A stretch of 64,000 nucleotides of DNA from Desmodesmus armatus (GCA_007449985.2 VIIQ02000079.1:248001-312000); one strand, 5' to 3'; positions 13,194-23,337 are shown, counted from the stretch's first letter. Translations and numbers: made by a program. The notes: generated by a model from the letters alone, not told the origin.

Positions 13194-14675
13194 CAGGCAT
13201 CATGATGTGGGAGTTGTACACAGGCCAGCGTGCCTACAGTGGCTTGGGCAGGGACGCAATCATTGACAGGTGCGGGTTTCACACATGGGTTGGGCAAGCA
13301 CAAGTGATGGCAGGCAGGGCATTACAGGGTGGGGCTAGCCCACAGCTGCGCCCCAGCTTGGTGCACTCCTGCTTGCATTGCATCAGCCTAGCCAGCACCG
13401 TGTTCTGTTGCTGGGTGCTGTTAGCATTGGTGGCAGGGATGGGTGTGTGAGCTTGGTTTCACCCACCCATCCCTTGACACAGCTTTGTCATGTGACGTGA
13501 CGAAGCTGTGTCAAGCAATTGGACTAATGCTGTGTCAAGTAACTGTGCTGGTCTGCTGGGCTTGTCGTGCTGTTGTTTTTTCGTATGCAGGGTGTACAAG
13601 AAGCAGAGCCGGCCTGTGTTCCCCTCTGGCGTGCCTGCACTGTACAGCAACCTGGCCAGGCAGTGCTGGGAGACAGACGTGCACCTGCGGCCCAGCTTTG
13701 CACAGATACGAAAGGAGCTGCAGGTGAGGTTTGGGTTCTGCAGTTTCTTGACATCATCTAGGTTTTGGTTCTGCAGTTTCTTGACATCATCTTTCAGTCA
13801 AGTTTGAACAGCTCTGTTACATGTGCTGGAGGCGCCAGTGTTGGCATATTGAGGCCAAGTCGCTGTGTGTTATCATCTGTTAGGGCAGCTTGATGTGTGG
13901 GACTGGGGTCTTGCTGTGTGAAATCTGTGTGCCATGGCACACAGTGGGAATGGTGCGTTGTAGGTGGTTGCTTCTCCGCAGGCATGCATGGGGTCCTCTA
14001 CTTGTGGCCTGCGGTCAGCTGCTGTGAGTGACTTGTTCCCCACTGCGGTTTACGTGCAGGAGATGCTGGCTGCTTTCCAGAGCGGCACATACGCAGGCGC
14101 AGGTGCGGCAGCAGAGGCGGTGCGTGAGCGCCTGCAGGCAGTAGCCAACCCACAACGAGCTGCTGCCGCACCAGCTGGAGCAGCTGCAGCTGCAGCAGCT
14201 GGCACTGCAGCAACAGCAGCACGCCCTGCAGCAACAGCAGCAGGCCGGCATCCTTGCAGGCAGCTTTGCCATGCAGGGCATGGCTGGTCATCAAGCTCAG
14301 CTCAGGGCACAGCTGCTGCAGCAGGAGCAGCAACAGCAGCAGCAGCTGCTGCTCAACCCAGAGGTGCAGCAGCACTTTGAGCAGATGAAGCTGTTCTACC
14401 AGCAAGAGTTTGGCCAGCAGCATGAGGGGCAGAATGGGGAGCTGCCACAGCAGCTGGCAGGGTCGCAGGTGCAGCTGCCACTGGCCCAGCAATTATTGCA
14501 GCAGCTCCAGCAGCAGCACCTGCGTCAAGGCCAAGGCGGCATGGCGGGAGACCAGGGCAGTATTTTTGGTATGCAGGGCAACGAGCAGCAGCAGCAAGTC
14601 ATGCAGCAACCAACCGCACAACCCCAGCAGCAGCAGCAGCCGGCACCGCAGGAGGAGGTCAAGAGCACGGCATGA
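4224..14675 (+). CDS. GAF-domain TKL protein kinase with N-myristoylation motif and Gln-rich tail
   Basis: Seventeen exons join without a phase conflict into 917 residues: 4224-4550, 4840-4946, 5418-5604, 6016-6143, 6406-6544, 7016-7133, 7678-7823, 8498-8737, 9069-9461, 9807-9953, 10665-10794, 11083-11181, 11624-11736, 12184-12411, 12871-12913, 13197-13269, 13591-13723. The last part (14060-14119 plus 14175-14675) adds a Gln-rich tail, about 1,103 residues in all. The protein starts MGACLSK, a good N-myristoylation motif with an adjacent Cys. Two GAF-like regions follow (about 110-250 and 335-460), then an Ala/Gly/Met linker. The kinase domain (about 612-917) has GKGGFG, the AAIK lysine (about 644), HCDIKPEN (catalytic Asp about 779), DFG (about 803) and APE (about 829). 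HCD replaces HRD, so it is a non-RD kinase. It is probably a membrane-tethered sensor kinase with an unknown ligand. Confidence 0.85.
5890..5967. repeat. Dispersed intronic repeat, copy 1
   Basis: About 78 bp beginning GTAGCTAGCATACTAT and containing CCAACATAGTCCGAC recurs at 10957-11034 in another intron of the same kinase gene, with roughly ten differences. It has no coding potential and is probably a short dispersed element or an internal duplication. Confidence 0.75.
7408..7549. repeat. Intronic minisatellite, about 48-49 bp x 3
   Basis: Three tandem units begin TCAGCCGTCCCTGCTGTCA at 7408, 7457 and 7505 and end in CCCCTGTGT. They lie in the intron between kinase exons 6 and 7. The last two units are nearly identical. 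Confidence 0.9.
8379..8466. repeat. AT-rich island with a 26-bp direct repeat, in intron
   Basis: This almost pure A/T block, in otherwise GC-rich sequence, contains two adjacent copies of a TTATATAGTATT-TTAGTACTAAA unit. It sits just upstream of the acceptor of kinase exon 8 (8498). Its composition is unlike its neighbours; an organelle-derived insert or a short AT-rich element are both possible. Confidence 0.8.
9959..10062 (+). other. AT-rich tract followed by a tRNA-Pro-like 5' half
   Basis: An AT-rich tract (9959-10017) is followed at 10021-10062 by sequence resembling the 5' half of a tRNA. It has a D-arm-like GCTCAGCATGGTAGAGC and an anticodon stem-loop ATCGC-TTTGGGA-GCGAT, whose loop would place anticodon TGG (proline). 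No acceptor stem or proper T-arm can be closed; a weak B-box-like GTTCAAGTGC lies about 80 bp on. It could be a tRNA-derived SINE head or an organellar tRNA fragment. Confidence 0.35.
10364..10676. repeat. 106-bp tandem triplication carrying the 3' splice site of kinase exon 11
   Basis: Three units starting GAGCC at 10364, 10470 and 10576 (period 106 bp) each contain a hairpin (GCACGGC..GCCGTGC) and the acceptor context TTTTCTGTGCAG followed by GTGATGTATGCGC. CAG acceptors therefore end at 10452, 10558 and 10664. Only the last opens into the kinase frame; from the upstream sites the same frame reaches a stop inside the next unit. Confidence 0.95.
10957..11034. repeat. Dispersed intronic repeat, copy 2
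   Basis: Second copy of the element at 5890-5967, same orientation, in the intron between kinase exons 11 and 12. It shares AGCATACTAT, ACATGCAAGCA and CCAACATAGTCCGAC. Confidence 0.75.
13123..13196. repeat. (TTG/CTG)n trinucleotide tract forming the acceptor of kinase exon 16
   Basis: About 70 bp of mixed TTG and CTG triplets runs directly into the acceptor CTGCAG at 13196. The pyrimidine-bearing repeat replaces an ordinary polypyrimidine tract, so repeat-length change could affect splicing (inference). Confidence 0.85.
13473..13515. repeat. Perfect 13-bp inverted repeat in intron
   Basis: Arms CTTGACACAGCTT (13473-13485) and AAGCTGTGTCAAG (13503-13515) are separated by 17 nt and can form a stem-loop. 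A further partial copy, GCTGTGTCAAG, follows near 13529. The repeat is in the intron before kinase exon 17. Confidence 0.85.
13734..13795. repeat. 34-bp direct duplication after exon 17
   Basis: The stretch GGTTCTGCAGTTTCTTGACA with its flank occurs twice in tandem immediately downstream of the donor of kinase exon 17. Confidence 0.8.
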
Positions 14676-17600
14676 ACTTACTTGTGTGGGGTGGAGCAAA
14701 ACATTGTCTTGGGGTAGGGGGCAAACATTGTCGGTTGTAGTATGAATCAGTTGGGTGTCGCACCATCTATGTGTGTTGTTGGTCGTAGTTGCATCCGGAA
14801 GTGTATATGTCCATGTTGTTGTTTGGTTGCTTCGGTTGCTGTGTGCAGCGGTTGGGGTCCTTGTTATGGGAGGGACACAGAGTTATAACGGTTGGCACGA
14901 AAGCCTGCACCCTGCAGCATTCACCGATCAGGCACCTTCTTGGCTGGTTGCTTGGCCAGCCCTTTTGGGTGTTTTGCTTGTGTGTGTCGACAGCATTGAA
15001 CTGTGGTGGGAGTGGCAGGCAGCATCCTCCCAATGGTTGAGTGTGTGGTTGTTGCTGCACCTAGGCAGTGTCGCTTCGTAAAGAGTGTGTTAGCTGGTGC
15101 GGCTTGCCGTTCATGCTTGCACGGCACTTCCCGCTTGTCAGTGGCCCATGCTGCCTGACAGTTGGGAGGTGTGCTGCGGACCCTGCCTAGGATTACCAGC
15201 ACTGCGGCATGCCGAGGCTTTGGTGGTAATAAGCTAGTGTCAAACGCCTCCCGAGGCTGTGCATTTGCGCAGTGCAGTTTTGGCGGGCATGCACCACCTT
15301 GCACGCATGCGGCGTCTGTTCAGTGCAGGTGCTGGGGTTCTGCATGGGTGCGCCGGCCTGTGCGTCAGTCTCTTAGACTTCTTGTCTATGCGCCCAACGC
15401 TTCACTCCTGCAGTCATCTTGCAGCACAGACGACAGTTTGGGGGCTTGCAGGGCCACCGGCTGTGTCGGTCTGCTCGGGTTGCATTGGAATTGATTTAAC
15501 CGGCTTCAGCGAATTCTGATCCGCAACTTGGTGAGAAGGGTGTGTAAGTGTTGTGGTTGTGCCGCGCTGAGCAGGCAATACCACTTTCAGAGGTAGTGCC
15601 TTTGCCTACCCTGCTCATTGATGGTTTGCTCAAAGGGTGGGCTGACTTCTTCCATCCCAATCCCCCTGCTGACTTTTTGGCGCACCACCAGTGCGCCATT
15701 TGTCGTCACCTGTTGCCCTGTTGGTTGGTACGTGTAAGCTATAGCCTCATGTTTGCCTGGGCCATACCAAGAGATGCACATGCTGGCACCTGGCTGCCGC
15801 ATCAAGTTGGTGCGCTTGCTGGCACCCTGGCTGTCGCATCAAGTTGGTGCGGAGGCCAGCTTGTTGCACGTGTGTGTCTTTGCTTTTGGTCTGGCATCTG
15901 ATGTTTTTTGCTGCGTGCGTTGGCCTTGGCGGCTTAAAGACCCCACGGCCTATCTGCTGACAGTGTCTGGCTGTACCTTTGGATTTGGTGGGGCCCGAGG
16001 CGCCAACATCTGGTGCTGCATCCTGCTATTCTTGTGGCGGAGTGCGCAACTTTGTGGCATTCTTGTGCAGGCTTTGGTTGGTCTTCCTGCTAACCTGGCA
16101 GAGCCTATGTTTCACCTGTGTCCCCTTCCCAGTGCAAGAGGCTGGGCTGAGGATTGCTTGTGTTCCAGTCTCAAGAATAGTGTTATCTGTGCTTGCATGT
16201 GTGCTTGGTGTTTGATTTAGAGAGGCTGAGGCCCGGGCCTGTGGCAGTGAATCTTGCTGGTTATCAGCTTGTTGCTGGGGCTTCCTGCTGGTTCACAGCA
16301 GGACGACACAGTTGGTTGGGGTTATCGTGACCCACTGCAGAGCTTGCAGCATTGCTTGCGTCATTGAATCGGTATCCTCATGCAGCTGGGAGGGTATGTG
16401 CTCGCTGTGTATGGTGGTTGCGCATACACTATCACTTGGGCATGCCAGCAAGTGTGGTTTAGCCTCGCCAAGGGTTTTGCTGTGCGTACCCTGGCGTACC
16501 CTGCAAATTGCTATGCCAAAGTAATGCCCAAAACTTGAACAGCCGACACAGACTGGCACGGCCCAGATGCAGTCTACTAGTGTGATGCGGTTTGATGCCA
16601 GCTGGACGGCTGCCAATTGTTTGTTTGTTTGCGCGATGGGCCGGGTGGATGATGCCCACCTGCTTTGTGTGCGCTGTCTATAGTTTCAAGGCGGGATTGG
16701 CCAGGTGCCCCAGCGGGGGCCTGTCTGAAACCTGTTGTGCCATTTGTGTATTGCGGCGCGGGTGTATCGAAGCACGGGTGTGCTCCATAGGTAGGCTGCA
16801 TGCATGCAGTGTTCCTGCGTTCCTGTGCAGCTGGTTGTCTGACATTGTCACTGTACATTGTTTGTGCATCCAGTCCACTGCGTGTATGTCTGCGGATGAT
16901 GGTGCTACTCCCTGTGGGGGATGGCACCAACTATGGACACAGGCTTGATAGAGAGCATGTGCAAGTGGGCATCTGTTTTGTGGCAGGTGTGAGTGTGTGT
17001 CCTCGAGGACACACGCATGTGCAAAAGCTTAAGTGTTTCAGGCTCAAGAGCAAGCACTATAAATTGTAAATGGGTGGTATGCAGTAGGTTCCCTGCAATA
17101 TTGGGATGACCCAGCTGTGTTGGCAATCGTCATTTCAATCGTAATGTGATACAGCTTGAGTTTGTCAACCAAGGGTAATTTACCTACATATCAACCTCGA
17201 GCAGACAATGCGGTACCTTTGAGAAACTCTGATGCCACCTCCGACAGCTGCTCAGTTGCTACTAGCAGCAGGTCCTGCATGGTGATGTTTGTGCCTGTAT
17301 GGTGATCCTTGCACGTACCGCCAGCAGTTGCTGTGCATCTCAAATTGACTGCTGTCACATCTTGCTAGTTACAAGCCACCACTTGTGCACGCCTCCATCT
17401 CAGGGTGCACCAATGTTTTGTGTGGCAGCAAACGCCAACTACATCACAGTACTTGAGCCCTGCTCTTACCGCAGATTGACTTGACGCCGACCAAGATCAG
17501 CATTGCCCCTCCTTCCTAAATAGATACTGTACAGCATCTAGTTAACCCGGCGAAGTAATGCATACATTGAAAGACAAGCATGCCGTTCCGTTGCTGAGGG

Positions 17601-19123
17601 CATTCCTGAAGTGGCATTGAGCATGGCAGGGCGGCTCCACGTGGCTGACCAACCCCACGGGCCAGGTGCAATGCAAGGTGTCAGTGCAATCACCGCAAGT
17701 GCACCTTGGAGCATGAGATGGCTTGCAACTCTGATGTTCTGCAGCATCATAAGAAATTTCCCTCCCCCATAAGGTTTTTGAAAGTGTAGAGACGAGCTCG
17801 TTTGTCGTGTTGCACCCCATATTAGCGCAGAGGACCCTCCACTAAAAAGCTTTTTAGGCGGCACGCACGGGGGGCTGTGCCAAGGTGCGGAAACAATGCA
17901 GTAGGTGTCTGGATGACCTGGGTATATTGTGCAGGGCGCTACTCCAGTGTGCTGCACTTGGTGGGGAGCAGGGGATTAGTCACCTGCTGACAAATGAGTG
18001 ATGGAGATCAGCTTGGCAGCACGCAGGCGTGGTGATTTCACCACACACGCATAGATCAGTGACAAGTGCATGCAATTGTAAAGCCCTGTGACGATACCTC
18101 GCTCAATGGGAGGCAGCCATCTTGCAATCGATCGAAGGCCAGACGCCACCAGCTCGACAGAGTGCTTCCACAGTGCGACTGCCGTGCATTGGTCAGCAAG
18201 TGATAAAATTTAACCAATTCAGGCACGGAATTGCGAACGCGCAGCAGCAGATCGCAGTCAGCCGCAACAGCAAGCAGCAGCGATCGATGCAGCGGGCCCC
18301 GGGTTACTTGCACCCAGCGCGACAGTGTGTTGGGCAACCGCACTGATGAACTCTTGTCAGCTTGTTTATAGTCAGAGCAGCTTGCAGCTCACCCAGCCAG
18401 CCCAGCTGTGCAGCAGTGTCCCTGCAGTCAGCCGGGTCAGCAGCAGCAACAATCAATGCAGCACGATAGTGCACACAGCGCGATAGTGTGTTGTGCAACC
18501 GAAATAGCTGTAGGTCCAGTGCCAGCATTTGTATAGTTAGAGCAGCAGCTTGCAGCCAGTCACCGAGCCAGCCCAGCTGTCAGCATTTTCCCTGCAGTGG
18601 TGCTGCACATACCCAGTACAGCAGAGTACAGTCATACTCAGCAAAGCATGCAAAACCATCTGGTACCACCTGCCTTCTTTCCTCCATTGCCTATAGCCCT
18701 TGACACCCTTCCCCCTCCCTTTTCTCCCTGTGAGGCAACCATGTGCCTATCTGCTCACACGCCGTCCAACACACCCCAAGCAATCTCCCCACCCAGTGGT
18801 GCGCTTCCATTCCTCTCTACACTACTGTGCTATGGTTATAAGCACTGGTGCCATGTGTGAATTGTGCAAGTTGACTGCAGGACTGCTAGACCAACTGAGT
18901 GGAGTGTGTGCTGGCAACCCCGTTGGTGAAATTTTGACAGTGTCGAGATGGTCACTCAACATGGTGCCAAGGAAGAAGCTCTTGGGAAGCTTCCTTTGTC
19001 TTCAGTTATTATATCAATGATATGTATGCAACATTTGAGCGGTTCCAAGCATTTCGGTGAAAAATCTTTTTTAGCTTTTTTATTTTAGTGGTGCACCATA
19101 TCACCACTATAGCACTATGGGTA
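14676..19123. other. Long stretch without a supportable gene
   Basis: Open frames here are short, Cys/Trp/Leu-rich and do not chain into exons with consistent phase. A TGTAA at 15543-15547 could be the kinase poly(A) signal. A 35-bp direct duplication (GCATCAAGTTGGTGCG motif, about 15797 and 15837) and diverged tandem repeats (about 18255-18600) are present. The right end (19055-19085) is T-rich and abuts the first 675-bp terminal-inverted-repeat element. Confidence 0.45.
18255..18600. repeat. Two diverged tandem copies of a roughly 170-bp unit
   Basis: Each half contains, in the same order, a CAGCAGCAGC..ATCxATGCAGC start, a GCGCGA(C/T)AGTGTGTTG segment, a TATAGT(C/T)AGAGCAG segment, AGCCAGCCCAGCTGT and a final CCCTGCAGT. 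The order is conserved but the copies differ at many positions, so the duplication is old. Confidence 0.7.
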
Positions 19124-19798
19124 CAGTGGGGCAAAAAGTAACTTGTCTAGTTTCAGGGCGCGTGTGGCGGGACCTGCGCTGTATCAAGCAAAACTACTTG
19201 ATATATCTGATACCCTGGGACTTTGCTCGGGGGCTCTAGCTGCTGCTGGCTATTGGTCATCCGTCCACATCGCCTAACAACCTTGGCTGCCAGGATTCGA
19301 ACTGTAAGGGGGAACGTGGGTGCTGTGCAAACGTTCAAGTGTCTTGGGCGCCTGTTGGTGGCAGTGCGTGGTGTGAGTGTGCAGGTCGTTGGCCAGCTGC
19401 TGCTTGATCGACAGGTTGATCTGCCTGCGCTGCAGCTGCTGCTGTGCGCTGCCTCAAATTTGTCTCTTTACTGCATTCTTTCCTGTACATCAGCTATCTC
19501 CCCTGGCCAGCGCTGCATTGCGTGTGCAGCAAGGCAGTGTCCCCCCAGACACTGACAGTTGGGCTTTTGCAGCTGCTTGTGTGGAGCCTGGCAGTGCAGC
19601 AGTCGACCCCAGTTTGGTCAAACGGCCCTATCCTGCCCTCAGCACAGGACTCGTGTTCATACAGGTGTGCTGTTACAGGTGTGTGCCTGCTACTGAAACA
19701 TGCTGGCAGCCCCTAGCTCTAGCTTGCTGCCTGCTGCTGGCTGCACCACAAGCAAAGTCAAGGTTATTGGCTGTGCCAAGTTACTTTTTGCCCCACTG
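19124..19798. mobile_element. 675-bp terminal-inverted-repeat element, copy 1
   Basis: Begins CAGTGGGGCAAAAAGT and ends in the exact 22-bp inverse of its own start (TIRs 19124-19145 and 19777-19798). An apparently identical copy in the same orientation is at 23413-24087. The CAGT ends and length fit a non-autonomous Tc1/mariner-type element. The base pair on the left is TA, but the right flank is CA, so the expected TA target duplication is not intact. No protein of its own is credible. Confidence 0.85.
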
Positions 19799-21045
19799 CA
19801 CTTTCACCAAGGAGAGGCTGGCAAATGCTCAGGCTGCATGGATCTAGCAGGACTCCACCATAGATGTGTATCCCCTGAAGAGTCCTTTCTGCACACCTGG
19901 GTCGAGGGTGCCCTCCTGCTCCATGATTGCAAACCAGTGCTGCTGCTAGAGGATCTGCAGCAGCAATGCCCCAGTGCTGAACGCGTCCCGTGCCTTTGCT
20001 TGTGCCCAGAGTGCACTGGAAGCTGAACAATTTGCCACTGTTTGCCTGGCCTTTTGACGCCGCTGCTTGTGTGCAGAATTATCGAGGTGACGGGGGTGAT
20101 TCAGCTACGGAACAGCACGTCCTGCCAGGTGCGTTGATCTGCTGCTTGAACGTAGGGTTGTTTTGATGAGATTGATTAGAACCAGCTGCGCGTAATCAAG
20201 GCTGGAAGTGCAGTCCACAGGAAGGGCACGTTGCAGATTGTGTCCGAGGTTGGGCTGTGTGTGCGCAAACGGCAGCAGGATGCATCTGCAACACGCAATC
20301 ATGGCAGACGTATGAATTGCAATTGCGAATTGCGTGCGTGCTGCGTAACAGCATGCACTTTGAAACACTGAACAGCTGCCATGCTGTTCACACCTGTCAG
20401 CCTGGCATGCACATACAAGCATGTTGCCCATTCTAAACAAATGCAGAAAAACCACTCTAGTTACCGTGATAAACACATCAGCACCCTGTCAGCCAGGGGC
20501 TGTGCTGACCTGTGCCCAGTACTGCTATGTACTGCCTGCAGATCGCCAACTGCCACTGCGCAGGACAGACAGCAGCAGCACTACCAGGAAGCAGTGCAGA
20601 TGCCTCGTGCCAGGTGGGTTGAAAGGAATTGAGCACATTTGCAGTGCTGGGAATGCAGCTGCTGGGATCCCCAATCTCTCACAGCAGCAGGTGCTCAACC
20701 ACACGCACGTACTCTGAAAAAATGACAGCACAGCAGCTGCGCCAACGCGCGCGCGCGCAGCGCGTGGACTGGGCATGCATGCCAGCACCAACAGCAGGCT
20801 GCTGGCTCATGCCCAGGAGGCAGTATACCCAAGACTAGTAAAACACACACCATGGGCCCATACACCCCTGTCGAGAAGGCAAGCAAAGCTTGCACATAAC
20901 AGGCTGAGGCAAGCCCAGCACAGTGCACAGGAGTAGTGCGCAGCAGCAACAACACCTTGCATGCATGCACACCCAAGAAAGCAGCAGCAGCTGGGTGCAG
21001 CTGCAAATGTGCTGCAGATGTGCCCTAGTGTGCCCCTCACCCCAC
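19799..21045. other. Left internal segment of the element complex; possible exon remnants
   Basis: No intact gene. Two plus-strand stretches have good acceptors and donors with compatible phase: 20077-20128 (IIEVTGVIQLRNSTSCQ) and 20542-20613 (IANCHCAGQTAAALPGSSAD..CQ). A Cys-rich frame (CWECSCWDP) follows near 20642. They could be remnants of a Cys-rich host gene or cargo caught between the repeats. I do not recognise the protein. Confidence 0.25.
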
Positions 21046-23337
21046 TCAACGAGCAAAGGCGTTGGGGTAATCGCCCCCAGCCCCCACACACACACGGTGC
21101 TTCTCATCCAAGTAAGAAACACCCTGTGGGGTCTTCAGCATCTGCCACAGCTGAGGGAGCCCTGCCACATCCTTCTCCACATGCTGAGCCCAGCCATACG
21201 TAGGCAGATTGTAAAAGACCTTGCGCACCATGTCCTGCAACTTGGTGTGGTCATCAAGGAGGCTCCAATCCTCATACAGCTGGCACCTGAGGTGGTGCTT
21301 CACAGTACCAAACAGGTGCTCAATAGGCCTGTTCAAGTCATGGCTGTAGGAGGGCAGAGGCAGCTTACAGCCATTGACAAGGCAATCAATCGTGTCGGTG
21401 GGGTCATTGGGGTTCACCACCACTTCCCACGTGGCAGTTGCCTGGACGGCGTCATTGTCATAAGACAACCAGAAGTTATCAAGATTAGTTACTTTGTTCC
21501 ACTCCTTGACTATGTGGTAGAGGTTGTTCTCAAATTCCTCCCTGGTCATCTTCCCTGCCTTGCGGCTGCCGTCTTGAATCTGCAGGGAAGCAAAAAGGAG
21601 GCGGGGCACGGGGAAGCTGCCTCAGTGGAAGTTCAGGGCGCTACGTGCCATGCGGGGGGAGGGGCTCAGGGTTGAGAAGTATGGCAGTGATGGGGCTGAG
21701 CTGTGGTTCCCTGATGGCACCTCCCTGCCAGTTGGCCACTACTCAGGAGAGTACCAGTTGCATTGGCGGCTCCAAGGGTGTCCCCGTGGCACCCCCCACC
21801 TGCGCGTGGCAACTAGCACAACAGTGCGGGACCCCTGTGATCTGTGGTGTGCCTTCTGTATGTACAGTGAGGAGGCATGGAGGCAGCAGGGCATGCGTGT
21901 GCTACCAGCCTGTGAGCTGAGCTTCATGGACCTGTTGAGGAGGTGGGGGGTGGACAGGGAGTTCAGCCTTCAGGTGGTGCCGGCTTTTTGGCCGTGGCCC
22001 ATGGACTTCTTCCACATGCAGCAGGGGTACTTTGTGCAGGTGGATGGGAGGTGCCATTGGGTTGCTATGTACCACCACAGCACATGGGTGGTGTTGTGGC
22101 GCGACATGATGCAGAACATGGCAGCAGTGCAGCAAGGTGGTCGGCTGGTGCGGGTGCACACAGAGGATCTTGGTAATGCTGACTGCATTGCTGTCGCCCT
22201 TGAGTCTGCGGCAATGGGCTACACCCTTGTGCTGACACCCTCATATAGTACAGCCCTAGTGCGCTGGGGTTCCTTTGATGTGCCCTATTTGCAGCTGCTG
22301 AAGTGGTTAGTTCCCAACTGCCAGGGTCACACTGACGGTTACGGCAATCACACAATTTCCCCAATGTAACAGGCTCACCTCGTACTCCATGTCCCGCTCT
22401 ACCGCATTGCCATCCAGCCTTGTGTTGATGTGCCGTTGGATCTTGGTCGTCCCAGTGGTAAACTCCATGTACACCACACCCCCTCTGTGCGCAAAGGCGG
22501 GGTGGGCGGTCACTGCAACAATGAACTTCACAGTGACATGCTTGTGGCCCTTTTTCAGCTTCCTCGGCACCACATCAGAGAAGTTGAGGTCATGCTTGTC
22601 ACACCAGACAAAAACATCAGACTCAGTGTACTTGTCGACAGTGAATGAAGACTCATCAATGTAAATGGTGTGGTTCAAGAATGCTGGCCAACCCTCTTGA
22701 ATGCCCAAACAGTGCTTGGCGTAGTCCACACGCTCCTGCAATTCCTGTGTTGTGAAGGAGTGCTTGAAGAACAGCTTGCGGCGCACAAGGGAGGGGTCAG
22801 CGTCGTGCATGGCATGCAGCAGCTGGTCTGAAAACTTGAGGCCGTTGTTGTTCATAATTTCCTTCAAACGGGGGCTCTCCCTGATGGCCTCTCCCAGGCT
22901 GGTGAAGTGTACCCTGTGCTGGACTGTGTTGCCCTTCACTTTCTCCTCAACAAGCTTCCCCTCCTTGCAAATCTGAGCTGCTTCAAGAGCCTCCTTCTCG
23001 TTGCATTTGCGACTACGGCCAGACCTGTGTGCATCGTCCACACTCCCGTTCTCAATCCAATGACCCCACCAGGTGCGCAAGTAGTTGAAATCTTTGCTAC
23101 CAATGAACTGCTGCTCGTCCTCTGGCAGCTGCTGATTGAGAGAGTCAAGAATGCCCTTCAGGGCATGGTGCGCCTTGGCAAAGTCTGGCCCAGCTTGCCC
23201 CAGAAACATGAAGCACAACATGCACCCCAACACCCTCACCCCCGTCTTTTTCCGGGCGTACTTGGTGCCCCTGACATGCTCTCGCAGCAATTCCTCTGCG
23301 CAGCGCAAAAGAAGGCAGCAGCAGGTGCAGTGTGCGG
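21046..23337 (-). CDS. Tc1/mariner (IS630)-type DDE transposase, two exons, N-terminus unresolved
   Basis: Minus-strand exon A (from about 23337 down to 22379) and exon B (21579-21046) join in phase 0 across a 799-nt GT-AG intron (donor GTGAGC, acceptor CTGCAG). Exon A carries a helix-turn-helix-like region with a GSVDDAHRSGRSRK linker typical of the family, then the first catalytic Asp in IYIDESSF. Exon B carries the second Asp in LSYDNDAVQ and the Glu in YSHDLNRPIEHLFG, the counterpart of the usual SPDLNPIEHxW. Spacing is roughly DD43E. The enzyme would cut and paste elements with short inverted ends. No ATG is seen at the start of the open frame, so an upstream exon is missing, lost or unrecognised. 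The catalytic core is intact. Confidence 0.8.
21580..22378 (-). other. Intron of the transposase gene hosting an antisense ORF
   Basis: The 799-nt intron has GTGAGC at its 5' end and CTGCAG at its 3' end, and its removal restores phase 0 between conserved transposase segments. A plus-strand ORF (21650-22369) fills 90 percent of it, leaving 70 nt and 9 nt on either side. Confidence 0.8.
21650..22369 (+). CDS. Vsr-like PD-(D/E)XK endonuclease, nested antisense in the transposase intron
   Basis: A single 239-residue ORF from ATG to an ATGTAA end, in which the stop overlaps a TGTAA poly(A)-type signal. The middle contains a CDLWCAFC Cys cluster, a helix like those starting Vsr-fold nucleases (ELSFMDLLRRWGVDREF), then WPMDFFHMQQGYFVQVDGRCHW. 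That last segment follows the D..(F/Y)..VDGxxH(F/W) pattern of Vsr/DUF559-type nucleases. A basic helix, RDMMQNMAA, leads to GGRLVRVHTEDL, the usual RLIRI..xDL strand. These families include mismatch-repair nicking enzymes and phage homing endonucleases. The frame stays open upstream to 21578, with a basic KRRRGTGK stretch, so an additional upstream exon is possible. The function is inferred from motifs. Confidence 0.65.
   Translation: MRGEGLRVEKYGSDGAELWFPDGTSLPVGHYSGEYQLHWRLQGCPRGTPHLRVATSTTVRDPCDLWCAFCMYSEEAWRQQGMRVLPACELSFMDLLRRWGVDREFSLQVVPAFWPWPMDFFHMQQGYFVQVDGRCHWVAMYHHSTWVVLWRDMMQNMAAVQQGGRLVRVHTEDLGNADCIAVALESAAMGYTLVLTPSYSTALVRWGSFDVPYLQLLKWLVPNCQGHTDGYGNHTISPM

Noticed and set aside
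13091..13450. Val/Ala-rich ORF through the (TTG/CTG)n tract
   Set aside because: The triplet repeat is intronic; the real exon starts after CTGCAG at 13196 with GIMMWELYTG in the kinase frame.
20923..21675. 250-codon plus-strand ORF overlapping transposase exon B
   Set aside because: It is the antisense shadow of the transposase coding exon; the minus frame carries the conserved DND and PIEH motifs.
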